Counted from the stretch's first letter, positions 26,062 through 35,105 are shown. The stretch is 64,000 nt of DNA from Dehalococcoidia bacterium (GCA_022825265.1 JAJDXE010000005.1:97088-161087), one strand, 5' to 3'. Notes: generated by a model from the sequence alone, not told the origin. Numbers and translations are program-made.

Positions 26062-26541
26062 GTGGTACTCAGACGGTCGGTGCCGATCACAGCGGATGGC
26101 CTGCAAAGGTTGCGAGAAGAGTTGGTCAAACTCAAGGAACGCCGCCGTGAAGCAGCCGAGCTCATCCAGCAATCTCGCGAGGATTCGCCCGGCGCCCGCG
26201 ATGAGGGTGAAGGCGGCGAGACCAAGAATGAACAGGCCTTCATTGAGGGTCGAATTCTCGAGATCGAGGCGGTCATCTCCTCGGCCGAGATCATCGACGA
26301 GCAGGAGATCCAGGGCTCCGACATCGTCCGGCTCGGCTCGACGGTGACAGTCCGGCCGATGCCCAAGCGCACCGATGTGAACTACCGGATTGTCGGTCCG
26401 GCGGAAGTCGATCCGAAGAACGGATTCCTCTCCGACGAGTCGCCGGTCGGCAAGGCCTTGCTCGGCGCCAAGGTTGGCGACACAGTCGAAGTTGCAACGC
26501 CAACCGGCGTACGCAAGTTCAAGGTCAAGGCAATTTCGTAA
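26062..26541 (+). CDS. greA: GreA-family transcript cleavage factor with altered tip
   Basis: 159 residues. The N-terminal coiled coil (LQRLREELVKLKERRREAAEL), the EQAFIEGRI motif and the C-terminal FKBP-like domain (VGKALLGAKVGDTVEV) identify GreA/GreB. The coiled-coil tip that enters the RNA polymerase channel reads SPGARDEGEGGE; aligned through EQxFxEGRI, the catalytic acids Asp41 and Glu44 of E. coli GreA become Gly and Asp. Cleavage stimulation may be reduced or changed, as in Gfh-type factors. Start is uncertain: GTG 26062 (AGG eight bases upstream) or GTG 26080. lysS follows, a common greA-lysS pair. Confidence 0.82.
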   Translation: MVLRRSVPITADGLQRLREELVKLKERRREAAELIQQSREDSPGARDEGEGGETKNEQAFIEGRILEIEAVISSAEIIDEQEIQGSDIVRLGSTVTVRPMPKRTDVNYRIVGPAEVDPKNGFLSDESPVGKALLGAKVGDTVEVATPTGVRKFKVKAIS

Positions 26542-26598
26542 TCGAGCGCGGTCTCCGGCTGAGCGGCGGGAGGCCGCAGCCTGAGGAACGTGCTCACG

Positions 26599-28110
26599 AT
26601 GACCGAATCTCAGCAAGCAACGTCTGATACTCCCTACCTCCGCGAGATCATTGCCGAGCGTCAGGCCAAGGCCGACGCACTTCGCGGAGACGGTGTCGAT
26701 CCCTACCCACCACGAACCGGACGGACCCATTCGATCCTCGATGCGCTCGAGATCTTTGCCGAGCACGAACAGGCGTCACCGGAGACTGACGGCCCGCGCG
26801 TTACCGTGGCCGGCCGGATCTCCGCCCTGCGCAACATGGGCCGGATCGCATTCATCGACATCGAGGACGACTCGGGCCAGATCCAGATTTTGGCGAGCAA
26901 GCGAGCGCTCGGCGATGCGTGGAGTCTGCTGGACGCGTTCGACCTCGGTGACTTCCTCGAGGCGTCAGGTCCACTGATCCGTTCGCGCCGTGGTGAGATT
27001 TCGGTTCAGGCAGACGCCGTATCGATGCTTGGCAAGACGTTGCGTCCGCCGCCCGAGAAGTACCACGGTCTGCAGGATGTCGAAACCCGTTATCGACAGC
27101 GATATCTCGACCTGATCGCCAACGACGACGCCAAGGAGATATTGCGAACGCGCTCGAAGATCGTCTCCGCGATGCGCCGATTCATGGACGACCGCGGTTT
27201 CCTTGAGGTCGAGACGCCGGTCCTGCAATCCGAAGCCGGGGGCGCCGCCGCCCGACCGTTCCTCACCCACTTCAACGCGCTCGACGAACCCCGCCAGTTG
27301 CGGATCGCGCTCGAGTTGCACCTCAAGCGACTGATCGTGGGCGGGTTCGACAAGGTCTACGAGATCGGCCGGATTTTCCGTAACGAGGGCATCGGCAACC
27401 GCTGGAACCCCGAGTTCACCATGCTCGAGAGCTACGAGTCCTACACCGACTACTACGGCGTCGCCGAGATGGTCGAGGCTGCCCTCTCCCACGTCGCCGC
27501 CGAGGTCACCGGCTCGACCAGGCTGCCCTGGCGAGACGGCGAGATCGATTTCACCCCGCCCTTCGAGCGACTCACCATGGTCGACGCAGTGCGCGAGCAC
27601 GTCGGCGTCGATTTCCGCGACTACCCGACCGTCGAGGCGATGGAAGGTCTGCTCCGCGAGAACGGCGTCGGCATCCCGCCCGATGCCGGTTGGGGCAAGC
27701 TGTTCGACGAACTCGTCTCCGAGCGCGTCGAGCCGCACCTGCAGCAGCCGACCTTCCTGCTCGACTATCCGCTCGCGATCTCGCCGCTGGCCAAGCGGAC
27801 CGAGTACGACGACACGCTGGTCGAGCGCTTTGAGCTGTTCGTCGGCGGCTGGGAGTTGGCCAACGCGTACACCGAACTCAACGATCCCGTCGACCAACGC
27901 GAACGCTTCGAGGAGCAGTTGCGGCTCAAGGCCGCCGGGGACGACGAAGCCGAGCTGCTGGATGAGGACTTCATCGTGGCCCTGGAGCACGGGATGCCGC
28001 CGACCGGCGGGCTGGGCATGGGCATGGATCGGCTGGCGATGCTGCTGACCAACTCGCAATCGATCCGAGACGTCATCCTCTTTCCACAGATGCGCAAGCT
28101 GTCAGATTGA
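26599..28110 (+). CDS. lysS: Lysyl-tRNA synthetase (class II)
   Basis: 503 residues. The OB-fold anticodon-binding domain spans ~50-150 (VTVAGRISALRNMGRIAFIDI). Class II motifs follow: motif 1 MRRFMDDRGFLEVETPVLQ, motif 2 GRIFRNEGIGNRWNPEFTML and motif 3 GLGMGMDRLAMLL. ATG 26599 is preferred with GAGGA 11 bases upstream; GTG 26590 is too close to that site. Co-directional with greA. The 3' end overlaps the convergent CoA-transferase gene by nine bases. Confidence 0.97.
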   Translation: MTESQQATSDTPYLREIIAERQAKADALRGDGVDPYPPRTGRTHSILDALEIFAEHEQASPETDGPRVTVAGRISALRNMGRIAFIDIEDDSGQIQILASKRALGDAWSLLDAFDLGDFLEASGPLIRSRRGEISVQADAVSMLGKTLRPPPEKYHGLQDVETRYRQRYLDLIANDDAKEILRTRSKIVSAMRRFMDDRGFLEVETPVLQSEAGGAAARPFLTHFNALDEPRQLRIALELHLKRLIVGGFDKVYEIGRIFRNEGIGNRWNPEFTMLESYESYTDYYGVAEMVEAALSHVAAEVTGSTRLPWRDGEIDFTPPFERLTMVDAVREHVGVDFRDYPTVEAMEGLLRENGVGIPPDAGWGKLFDELVSERVEPHLQQPTFLLDYPLAISPLAKRTEYDDTLVERFELFVGGWELANAYTELNDPVDQRERFEEQLRLKAAGDDEAELLDEDFIVALEHGMPPTGGLGMGMDRLAMLLTNSQSIRDVILFPQMRKLSD

Positions 28111-29391
28111 GTCTCGGGTCACGCCCGACTCGACGAACCCGTCGATCTCTGAGCCGTCAAAGTCCAGCTCGCCGAGGATCTCCCGAGTCTCGCTGGCGAA
28201 CGGCTTGGTCGCGGGCGGCTGCTGGAAGCCGTCCCGGTCTAGCGCGACTGGGGGGGCGAGGATTCTGACTGGTCCCATCTGAGGATGATCGAGGTCGTAG
28301 AGCATGTTGTTGGCGTTGACCTGTGGATCGTCGAGGATCTCGAAGGGCATCAGGACCCTTGAGGCCGGCACGCCGGCCTCGGCGAGCACCGACTCCCACT
28401 CACTGGTCGGGCGTGTCAACATGATCTCTTCCGCTGCCTCGCGCAGCCGTTCGTAGTGCTCGGGATGATGATTCGGATCGTCGCCGGTGTATTCGTCCTC
28501 CAGCCCGATCGCCAGGCTGAAGGCGGCGCGCAGGCGTGTGCTGCCACAGGCCACGGCGAGCCAGCCATCCGAGGTCGTGTAGGTGCGGAAGTAGATGTCG
28601 GCCATGATCCGGGCGCGGGCTGAGGGCTGGGCCATCCGCTGCTCGACGTATGGAGCTCCGCGCGAGCGCATCTCCGCCAGATCCTGGCGTGACTCATCGT
28701 GGATCGGGCCGTCGGCCGACTCCACCCGCAACATCTGGTTGTTGTTCAGCGTCATCGCGGCCTGCATCAACGAAGCATGGACTTCGCCGCCCTCTCCCGT
28801 CGTCGTGCGGCGATAGAGGGCCGAAGCGATGCCGAAGGCGAGCGACATCGCGGCCATGTAGTCGGCGCTGACGGGGTCGCCGCTCAGCGGCCGCCCGTCT
28901 CCTTCGCGGCCGTTGGCGACCATCAGCCCGCTGCGGGCCTGGACGACGATGTCCATTCCGGCCAGTCCGGCGTCGGGCCCGTAGCGGCCGAACGGCGTCA
29001 CGGTGGCGATGATCAGTCGCGGATACTTCTCCCGCAGCGTGCCGGCGTCGAGCCCGATCTGAGTGGCTAGGCCGGGACGGAAGTTCATCAATGCCACGTC
29101 GGCTCGGCCCAGCAGCTCATTGATGATCGCGGGCGCCTGCTCGTGTCGGAGATGGAGGGGCAGCGAACGTTTGCCTCGGTTGCGGGACAGGTAGATGCGC
29201 GACTCCATCGGCGCGAGCTGCGCCAGGCGGCGCGTGGGATCGCCCTCCAGCGATTCGATCTTGATCACTTCCGCGCCGCCCTCGGAAAGCAGTTGGGCGG
29301 CGAAGGGCACGGCGACAAACTGTCCGAACTCCACGACCCGAATACCATCGAACGGCTGCTCGCTGACCGGTTCGGATGCATCAGTGGGCAT
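28102..29391 (-). CDS. CaiB/BaiF family III CoA-transferase
   Basis: 429 residues of the formyl-CoA:oxalate/carnitine CoA-transferase fold. The N-terminal IRVVEFGQFVAVPFAAQLLSE and VIKIESLEGDP, RNRGKRSLPL, and ADVALMNFRPG, where the family catalytic Asp lies near ...NFRPG, are conserved. GDPVSADYMAAMSLAFGIASAL covers the interlocked dimer region. It moves CoA between a free acid and an acyl-CoA donor; the substrate is unknown. Such genes are abundant in the SAR202 group and linked to breakdown of recalcitrant carboxylic acids. Divergent from priA. Confidence 0.92.
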   Translation of the reverse strand: MPTDASEPVSEQPFDGIRVVEFGQFVAVPFAAQLLSEGGAEVIKIESLEGDPTRRLAQLAPMESRIYLSRNRGKRSLPLHLRHEQAPAIINELLGRADVALMNFRPGLATQIGLDAGTLREKYPRLIIATVTPFGRYGPDAGLAGMDIVVQARSGLMVANGREGDGRPLSGDPVSADYMAAMSLAFGIASALYRRTTTGEGGEVHASLMQAAMTLNNNQMLRVESADGPIHDESRQDLAEMRSRGAPYVEQRMAQPSARARIMADIYFRTYTTSDGWLAVACGSTRLRAAFSLAIGLEDEYTGDDPNHHPEHYERLREAAEEIMLTRPTSEWESVLAEAGVPASRVLMPFEILDDPQVNANNMLYDLDHPQMGPVRILAPPVALDRDGFQQPPATKPFASETREILGELDFDGSEIDGFVESGVTRDSI

Positions 29392-29460
29392 CGGCTCTCC
29401 CCCTCGTCAATCCTCAAGTGTCATGCTTCGATTGGACGCTACCACCTGGATCCGATTGAG

Positions 29461-31905
29461 ATGACTGATCGATACGCGCAGGTCGCGGTGCTCAACGGCA
29501 GCCCCCAGCGAGGCGCGTTCACGTATGCCGTGCCGGCCGGCTTGGAGCTGCGACGCGGCATGTCGGTCGTCGTCCCCTGGCGGACGCAGTGGGCCATCGG
29601 GATCGTGCTTGAGGTGTCGACCGGCTCCGAAGTGGTTGACCCGCGTGAGATCGAGCGTCTGCTCGATCAGGAGCCGCTGCTTTCGCAACGGCAACTGGAG
29701 CTGGCCGGCTGGATCGCATCGCGCTATCTTGCGCCGATCTCGGCCTGCGTCGCGCTCTTCCTGCCACCGGGCGCCCCGTCGAGGCCGCGCGGCAGTGGGG
29801 CGGGCTTCCGTCCGATCGTTCCGGCCAGGCCGAAGCTGCCGAAGCGGCTGATAAGTGACATAACACCTCAGCAGCTTCGCGAAGTGATCGCACGCTGGCC
29901 GATGAGCAAGGCCTCGCGCCCGGCCAACTTGCTGCTAAGGCTGATCGAGACGCCGCTCGATCTCGACGAGGCGGCGCGCGCAATCGGCGGCGGGCGAGCG
30001 TTGGAGCGATGGCTCGCGTCGACCAGCATGGCGGCCCGCGACGGCGACGTCGTCCGACTCGCGATCGACGCCGAGCAGTCGCAGGCTGCGGCCGACTCGC
30101 TCAGACGGACGGTGGCTGAGCGACGCCGACTGTCCCTGTTGCGTCTGCTGGAAGCAGGCGAACTGGAGGAAACGGCGGCGAGACGGGCCAGCGGCGCGAC
30201 GAAGAGGGATGTCGACGCGCTGGAGCGGCTGGGTTACCTGAAGCGGGAGACCGCATCTGAACCGGTTGGGCGCAACAGCCCCATCGCCCCACCTCGATTG
30301 AGCGCCGACCAGACCGAGGCCGTTCGCGCGATGGTATCCAGTGTCGACGCGCCCGGCGGCGAGACGTTCCTGCTGCACGGGGTGACCGGCAGCGGGAAGA
30401 CCGAGGTCTACCTCGATGCGACGCAGCGGGCGCTGGATTCCGGCGGCGGAGTGATTGTGCTGGTGCCCGAGATCGCGCTGGCGCCGCAGACGATTGCGCG
30501 GTTCGAGGCGCGATTCCCCGGCCAGGTCGCGGTGCGGCACTCGCGTCTGACCCGCGGCGAAGCGCGCGAGCAGTGGCGGCAGGTGTACTCGGGCGAGAAG
30601 CGGATCCTGATCGGTGCGCGGTCGGCGCTGTTTGGTCCGGTTCGTGATCTGGCGCTGGTCGTTGTCGATGAGGAGCATGAGTGGACCTACAAGCAACAGG
30701 ATCCGGCGCCGCGATATCGGGCGACCGACGTGGCGCGGGAGATGGCGCGGTCGTGGGGCGTGACGACGGTGCTGGGGTCGGCGACGCCGGACGTGGTCTC
30801 GATGGCGCGCGCCCGGGCAGGGCAGGAGCGGTTGCTGAGGTTGACCGAGCGGGTGCAGGTGGGCGGCGACGGGCCGGTGACGATTCCGCAGCCGTTCGTC
30901 GATGTTGTCGACATGCGCGAGGAGCTGGCGGCGGGCGTGCGGTCGGTGTTCAGCCGGGAGCTGGACGCCGCGATCTCGGACGCGCTGCTGCGCGACGAGC
31001 AGGTGCTGCTGTTCCTCAACCGGCGCGGGATGTCGGCGCTGGTCTGCCGTGCCTGCGGTGCGGCGGTGGAGTGCGAGCGCTGCTCGGTGGCGATGACCCT
31101 GCATCGGCCGGGGCCGTACCTGCAGTGCCACGAGTGCGGCGAGCGGCAGGCGACGCCGGTTCGGTGTCCGGCGTGCTTCGACGAGCGGGTGGGGGCGATG
31201 AGTTTCGGCACGGCGCAGCTTGAGGCTGAAGTGCGGCGGCGCTGGGGTGATGTTCCGATTACCCGCTGGGACCGGGACACGTCGGCGGCGAGCGGGTCGC
31301 ATGAGGCGTTGCTGGAGGAGTTCGCCGCCGGGCGGTCGCGGGTGTTGATTGGCACGCAGATGATTGCGAAGGGTCTGGACCTGCCTCGGGTGACGGTGGC
31401 GGGCGTGGTCAATGCCGATCTGTCGCTGCGCGAGTCGGACTACACGGCGTCGGAGCGGACGTTTCAGTTGCTGTCGCAGGTTGCCGGCCGCGCGGGTCGC
31501 GGATCGCTCGGCGGGCGGGTGATTATCCAGACGTACTCGCCCGACCACTTCGCCGTCGCGGCTGCGGCAGCGCACGACTACGACGCGTTCTACGAGCCGG
31601 AGATGCGGATGCGGTCGCAGTTGGACTATCCGCCGTTTGGGCGCCTAGCTCGGTTAACCGTTTCCGAACCCGCGCTCGTGGAGGCTGACGCTGAAGCTGA
31701 ACGAGTGGTTCGTGAGTTGGTCGAGCTGCGGGGCCGGACAGCGGGCGCGGTGGCTGATGTGATTGGTCCGGCGCCGGCGAATCCGGCACGGCGGCGCCGA
31801 CAGTGGCGTCGGCAGATTCTGCTGAAGGGGGATGATCCGGTTGCGTTGCTTTCGCAGATTGAACTTGGTCGCGGGTGGTCGGTAGACGTCGATCCGGTTG
31901 GCTAG
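29461..31905 (+). CDS. priA: Primosomal protein N' (replication restart helicase)
   Basis: 814 residues. Restarts stalled forks by loading the replisome. An N-terminal 3'-DNA-binding domain (ALNG to ~100) and a winged-helix-like region (~200-270) are followed by a superfamily-2 helicase core: Walker A GVTGSGKTEV (~308-317), DEEH (~404-407), GSATPD and the C-terminal LIGTQMIAKGLDL. The zinc-binding region (~530-580) has CRAC, CERC, CHEC and CPAC. ATG 29461 is chosen by homology to normal PriA N-termini; its ribosome site is poor. Ends overlapping the convergent transporter gene by four bases. Confidence 0.95.
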   Translation: MTDRYAQVAVLNGSPQRGAFTYAVPAGLELRRGMSVVVPWRTQWAIGIVLEVSTGSEVVDPREIERLLDQEPLLSQRQLELAGWIASRYLAPISACVALFLPPGAPSRPRGSGAGFRPIVPARPKLPKRLISDITPQQLREVIARWPMSKASRPANLLLRLIETPLDLDEAARAIGGGRALERWLASTSMAARDGDVVRLAIDAEQSQAAADSLRRTVAERRRLSLLRLLEAGELEETAARRASGATKRDVDALERLGYLKRETASEPVGRNSPIAPPRLSADQTEAVRAMVSSVDAPGGETFLLHGVTGSGKTEVYLDATQRALDSGGGVIVLVPEIALAPQTIARFEARFPGQVAVRHSRLTRGEAREQWRQVYSGEKRILIGARSALFGPVRDLALVVVDEEHEWTYKQQDPAPRYRATDVAREMARSWGVTTVLGSATPDVVSMARARAGQERLLRLTERVQVGGDGPVTIPQPFVDVVDMREELAAGVRSVFSRELDAAISDALLRDEQVLLFLNRRGMSALVCRACGAAVECERCSVAMTLHRPGPYLQCHECGERQATPVRCPACFDERVGAMSFGTAQLEAEVRRRWGDVPITRWDRDTSAASGSHEALLEEFAAGRSRVLIGTQMIAKGLDLPRVTVAGVVNADLSLRESDYTASERTFQLLSQVAGRAGRGSLGGRVIIQTYSPDHFAVAAAAAHDYDAFYEPEMRMRSQLDYPPFGRLARLTVSEPALVEADAEAERVVRELVELRGRTAGAVADVIGPAPANPARRRRQWRRQILLKGDDPVALLSQIELGRGWSVDVDPVG

Positions 31906-32714
31906 AAGGCCTCGAACGCGACCCTGACCGCGACGGCCAGCATGCCGAGGGCGAGGAGGCGCGAGAGCCACGACTCGCGGATCCTCGACGCGACCATCAG
32001 GCCGATCGGGTTGGCGATCATGGCTCCGATCAGCAGTGGTGGCACGTCGGAGAGCGGGTCTCCGAAGTGCTGGGTTGCCGTGTGGTAGACGACCACGACC
32101 AGCGCGATGCTGCTGACGATGGCGTGGGAGGCGGGGACGCCCAGCCAGGCCGGCATGCGCATCACCCGGATCGTGATGGTGGCGAAGAAGAGTCCGCCGC
32201 CGATGCCGGCGAGGGAGGTGAGCACCGAGGTTAGGCCGATCACGGTTAGTGAGCGGCGGACGGGGATCCAGTAGAGGTAGAGCTCGCCTCGGCGGTCGCG
32301 GATCATTCGTCTCCAACCTCGGCGTCCGACCTGTCCGGCGTCGCCGGTTGGTCGCCAGATCAGATACGCGCCGAGGCCGCCGAGCAGGACGGTGAAGCCT
32401 GCGGCGAAGATTTCCCGGGGAAGCTGGGCGGTGCCGGTGGCTCCGATCAGTCCGGCCGGCACTGCGATGGCGGCGGCCATGCCGACGGCTCGGTAGTCGA
32501 TGCGTTTCTCGCGGGCGAGTCTCGCGGCGGCGAGTCCGGAGGAGGCGAGGACGAGGCACATCGAGGCGAGGGCGACCTCGGCGGGGCTGGCCTCGGCATG
32601 CCGGGTGAGCAGGACGGGGGCGAAGAGGAAGCCTCCGCCTGCGCCGACGGCGGTGGCGTAGACGCCGACGGCGATGCCGACTCCGATCAGGGCGACGAAC
32701 TCAAGCCAGTCCAT
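31902..32714 (-). CDS. TSUP-family membrane transporter (TauE/SafE-like)
   Basis: 270 residues with about eight membrane segments in two homologous halves: N-terminal VGIAVGVYATAVGAGGGFLFAP and C-terminal TSVLTSLAGIGGGLFFATI carry the GAGGG/GIGGG signatures typical of the family. A cytoplasmic basic loop (WRPTGDAGQVGRRGWRR) lies in the middle. Family members move sulfite, sulfonates or other small anions across the membrane; the substrate here is unknown. Convergent with priA. Confidence 0.9.
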   Translation of the reverse strand: MDWLEFVALIGVGIAVGVYATAVGAGGGFLFAPVLLTRHAEASPAEVALASMCLVLASSGLAAARLAREKRIDYRAVGMAAAIAVPAGLIGATGTAQLPREIFAAGFTVLLGGLGAYLIWRPTGDAGQVGRRGWRRMIRDRRGELYLYWIPVRRSLTVIGLTSVLTSLAGIGGGLFFATITIRVMRMPAWLGVPASHAIVSSIALVVVVYHTATQHFGDPLSDVPPLLIGAMIANPIGLMVASRIRESWLSRLLALGMLAVAVRVAFEAF

Positions 32715-32748
32715 CGCCGCAGGCTACGACTCGGGCCGGCGGAGTCCG

Positions 32749-33417
32749 CTACTGCTTGGGGATGTGGGGGAGGAGCCAGTTGAGGAAGGCGTCCTGGCTT
32801 CGGGTTTGCATGTAGAAGCGGCCCGGGCCTTCGAGCTTGCAGACGAGGCCCTCACCGGAGAGCAGGGTGGTCTTCCAGCCTCCGGAGCGTCCGACGCTGT
32901 ACTTGACGGAGTCGTCAAAGGCGACCATGTGGCCGGTGTCGACGGTGTACTCCTCGCTGATGTTGAGTTCCTTGAGGTGGATCGCTCCGTAGCTGGAGAG
33001 GAAGAGCAGCCCGTGGCCGCTACAGCGCAGGAGGATCAGGCCCTCGCCGGAGAAGAAGCTCTTGGCGCCTCCCCAGGAGGTGTCGACCTCGATGTCGGTG
33101 GTGGCGGCGAGGAAGGAGCCGGACTGGACGAGGACGGAGTTGCCGGTCATCTCGATGGCCTGGATGTCGCCGGGCAGTCCGGGGGCGATGGTGACCTCGC
33201 CGGACTGTTCGGCGGTGAAGGTGTTGATGAAGAAGCTCTCGCCGCCGAGGACGGAGCGTTTGAGTCCGCCGAGCAGTCCGCCGCGCATGCCGGTTTCGAT
33301 CGAGACGCTGGCGGACATGGAGACCATCGCGCCGGCTTCGGCCTGGAGTTGCTCTCCGGAGGCGAGTTGGATCTGGGCGAGGGCGTAGGAGGGTCGGTGG
33401 AGGATCTCATACTGCAT
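32749..33417 (-). CDS. AIM24 family protein (TIGR00266-like)
   Basis: 222-residue beta-rich protein. QAEAGAMVSMSASVSIETGMRGG and LAATTDIEVDTSWGG fit the AIM24/TIGR00266 family, whose biochemical function is unknown (a tubby-like barrel is known in the family). No signal peptide. The frame is open to 33465, but AGGAG 8 bases before ATG 33417 and the family N-terminus MQYEILHRPS fix the start. A palindromic repeat (copy D) lies upstream. Confidence 0.87.
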   Translation of the reverse strand: MQYEILHRPSYALAQIQLASGEQLQAEAGAMVSMSASVSIETGMRGGLLGGLKRSVLGGESFFINTFTAEQSGEVTIAPGLPGDIQAIEMTGNSVLVQSGSFLAATTDIEVDTSWGGAKSFFSGEGLILLRCSGHGLLFLSSYGAIHLKELNISEEYTVDTGHMVAFDDSVKYSVGRSGGWKTTLLSGEGLVCKLEGPGRFYMQTRSQDAFLNWLLPHIPKQ

Positions 33418-33483
33418 GGGGTAGCTCCTGTCGTGATCGCGCGCGTTGCTCTGACTGTATGTCAAGTTTGCGGCGGTCGGCGG

Positions 33484-33525
33484 GCCCCCTCCGCCCTACG
33501 GGGCACCTCCCCCAGAGGGGGAGGT
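33484..33525 (-). repeat. Dispersed palindromic repeat, copy D (inverted)
   Basis: Reverse complement of copy C with one or two changes: on the minus strand ACCTCCCCCTCTGGGGGAGG, then TGCCCCGTAGGGCGGAGGGGG. It lies between the AIM24 and alpha/beta hydrolase genes. Confidence 0.85.
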
Positions 33526-33572
33526 CTTGGGATATTGCCTGCGGCACGCCCTCCAGAGGGGGAGGTCTTGGA
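33512..33572 (-). repeat. Local 20-bp duplication of repeat D end
   Basis: CCAGAGGGGGAGGTCTTGG occurs at 33512-33530 and again at 33553-33571, the second copy ending one base before the alpha/beta hydrolase stop codon. It is a partial tandem copy of the dispersed repeat. Confidence 0.8.
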
Positions 33573-34433
33573 TCATCCGGTGTCGCGCATGAAATGGCGG
33601 ATGGCGTCCAGGGTGTCGGGGAGTTTTTCGGGGGCGCGGGCGTCGACTTCCAGGCAGCGGGCGTTGGGGGCTTCGTTGCAGATTCGGTGGCCGATTCCGG
33701 TTGGGTGGAAGGGGTCGGCGCCGGGGATGACGAGCATGGGGGAGTAGGTGCGGGCGACGGCGACCTCGTTGACGGCGAAGTAGGGGGAGCCGGTGGGCCA
33801 CATGCCGTCGCGGAACTCGACGACGAGGGCGATGTAGGACTCTCGGCGCAGGGTTCTGAGTGCGTCGGCGAAGAGTGGTTCGTCGTGGATTCGCTGGGCG
33901 AAGGGTCCGGCTTCGTTGTTCTGCATGAAGATCGGGTCGCGCTGGGCGGACTCGATGACGGCCTCGAGGCCTTCGGCGCGGCAGAGGCGGATGGTGGGGT
34001 TGAACATGTCGTAGAAGGTCTCGGGCGAGTTGGTCTCGTCGAGGCCGACGGGGTCCTGCATGATCAGGCTGGCGACGCGAGCGGGGGCCTGGTCGGCGAT
34101 GCGCAGGGCGTAGGCGCAACCGATGCAGCCGCCCATCATGTGGGCTCGCGGGATGTCGAGGTCGTTCAGCACGGCGATCTGGTCGAGCATCGCCTTCTCG
34201 TAGCTGAACGGCTCGAGACCGGTCTTGCTCTGGCCGCAGTGACGCTGGTCCATGCCGATGACCATGAACTCGTCGGAGAAGGCATCGATGGGGTTGATGA
34301 TCGAGCGGCGCCAGAAGCCGATCTGGGAGTTGACGCCTCCAGGCGCGAAGAGCAGGAGGGGGGTTCCGCCGTTGTTCTCGCCGAACACTTCGTAGTGGAT
34401 GGTCGTGCCGTCAGGTCGCATCACTTCAGCCAT
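33573..34433 (-). CDS. Alpha/beta hydrolase with cysteine nucleophile
   Basis: 286 residues of the alpha/beta hydrolase fold. The oxyanion region LLLFAPGGVNS (~26-36) precedes the GMDQRHCGQS loop. The nucleophile elbow reads GGCIGC, so the usual Ser is Cys, as in dienelactone hydrolases. Candidate Asp and His lie around PGADPFHPTGIGH near the C-terminus. No signal peptide. AGGAG precedes ATG 34433. Substrate unknown; neighbouring catabolic genes suggest an ester or lactone. Confidence 0.85.
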   Translation of the reverse strand: MAEVMRPDGTTIHYEVFGENNGGTPLLLFAPGGVNSQIGFWRRSIINPIDAFSDEFMVIGMDQRHCGQSKTGLEPFSYEKAMLDQIAVLNDLDIPRAHMMGGCIGCAYALRIADQAPARVASLIMQDPVGLDETNSPETFYDMFNPTIRLCRAEGLEAVIESAQRDPIFMQNNEAGPFAQRIHDEPLFADALRTLRRESYIALVVEFRDGMWPTGSPYFAVNEVAVARTYSPMLVIPGADPFHPTGIGHRICNEAPNARCLEVDARAPEKLPDTLDAIRHFMRDTG

Positions 34434-34496
34434 CGCCGTGCTCCTCTCAAGCGGAGACAGTCTATCGGCAGCGGTTGGTTCGGCGAGATGGGGGCG

Positions 34497-34570
34497 GCGC
34501 CTGGGAAAAAAACGGGGGGCCTCATCCTGACCCCCGCGTCAAGCACGGGGCGAGCTCTCCCGGAGGGGTG
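34497..34570. repeat. GC-rich palindromic intergenic element
   Basis: The stretch GGGCCTCATCCTGACCCCC ... CACGGGGCGAGC ... CCCGGAGGGGTGGGG contains complementary C-run and G-run arms and looks like a second dispersed-repeat type. It lies in the 251-bp gap 34434-34684 between divergent genes. Only one copy is seen here, so the family assignment is tentative. Confidence 0.35.
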
Positions 34571-34592
34571 GGGACGCGGGAATGCAACATGG

Positions 34593-34621
34593 TTGTCAGA
34601 ATCTGTCATGGGAACTATTGT
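34593..34621 (+). promoter_or_regulatory. Promoter of the 108-aa gene
   Basis: TTGTCA (34593-34598), a 17-bp spacer and TATTGT (34616-34621) form one of the best sigma-70-like promoters in the window, 63 bp before the ATG of the small unknown gene. Confidence 0.6.
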
Positions 34622-34684
34622 AGCGAACTCTTGTTTGGTATGGTTGAGTCGTTGAGGAGGTGGTGGATGTGAGGGGGAACAGAG

Positions 34685-35011
34685 ATGTCATTTCCACTGA
34701 ATTACCAGGCGACGATGACGATGGCGGCGGACGTGGCGATGGACAAGAACGAGCCGGGCTACGTGCGGGCTCGCGTGTTGTGCACGCTGATTCGTGAGCT
34801 GTCGCCGCTGAATGAGCGGCACGTGGAGGTGAAGCGGGAGCTGGGGATCGAGGAGGCTTCAGCGCCGGTGTTGATGATCGATCGCGATGCGGAGGCGCGC
34901 GCCTTCATGGCGGGGTTGGAAGAAGGGCTGGCCCGCGCGGAGGAAGCGCGGGCGGCTGAGGTACGTGTGGAGGAGGAAGAGGATGTCGAAGAGCAGGAGG
35001 ACCCCCTATAG
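34685..35011 (+). CDS. Small acidic protein of unknown function
   Basis: 108 residues, not recognised. A folded-looking first part (residues 1-~75: ADVAMDKNEPGYVRARVLCTLIRELSPLNERHVEVKRELG) is followed by a charged helix ending in a Glu-rich tail (EEEEDVEEQEDPL). No membrane segment or signal. It has a good promoter and an AGGGGGAACAG ribosome site, which argue that it is real. The N-terminal motif RARVLCTLIRELSPLNERHVE suggests a helical regulator, but this is a guess. P450 genes follow 94 bp downstream. Confidence 0.65.
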   Translation: MSFPLNYQATMTMAADVAMDKNEPGYVRARVLCTLIRELSPLNERHVEVKRELGIEEASAPVLMIDRDAEARAFMAGLEEGLARAEEARAAEVRVEEEEDVEEQEDPL

Positions 35012-35105
35012 TCCGCTGCAGTGTCGCGGCGCGGATGATCGGCGCGCGCCACGCGGGGCGAAGAGTGCTTTAGCATTGCCCTCAGCAGGACTGAGAGGGC
35101 TGGAC

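Noticed and set aside
29935..31575. 546-codon open frame antisense to priA
   Set aside because: Arg/His/Pro-rich shadow of the priA coding frame with no family features.
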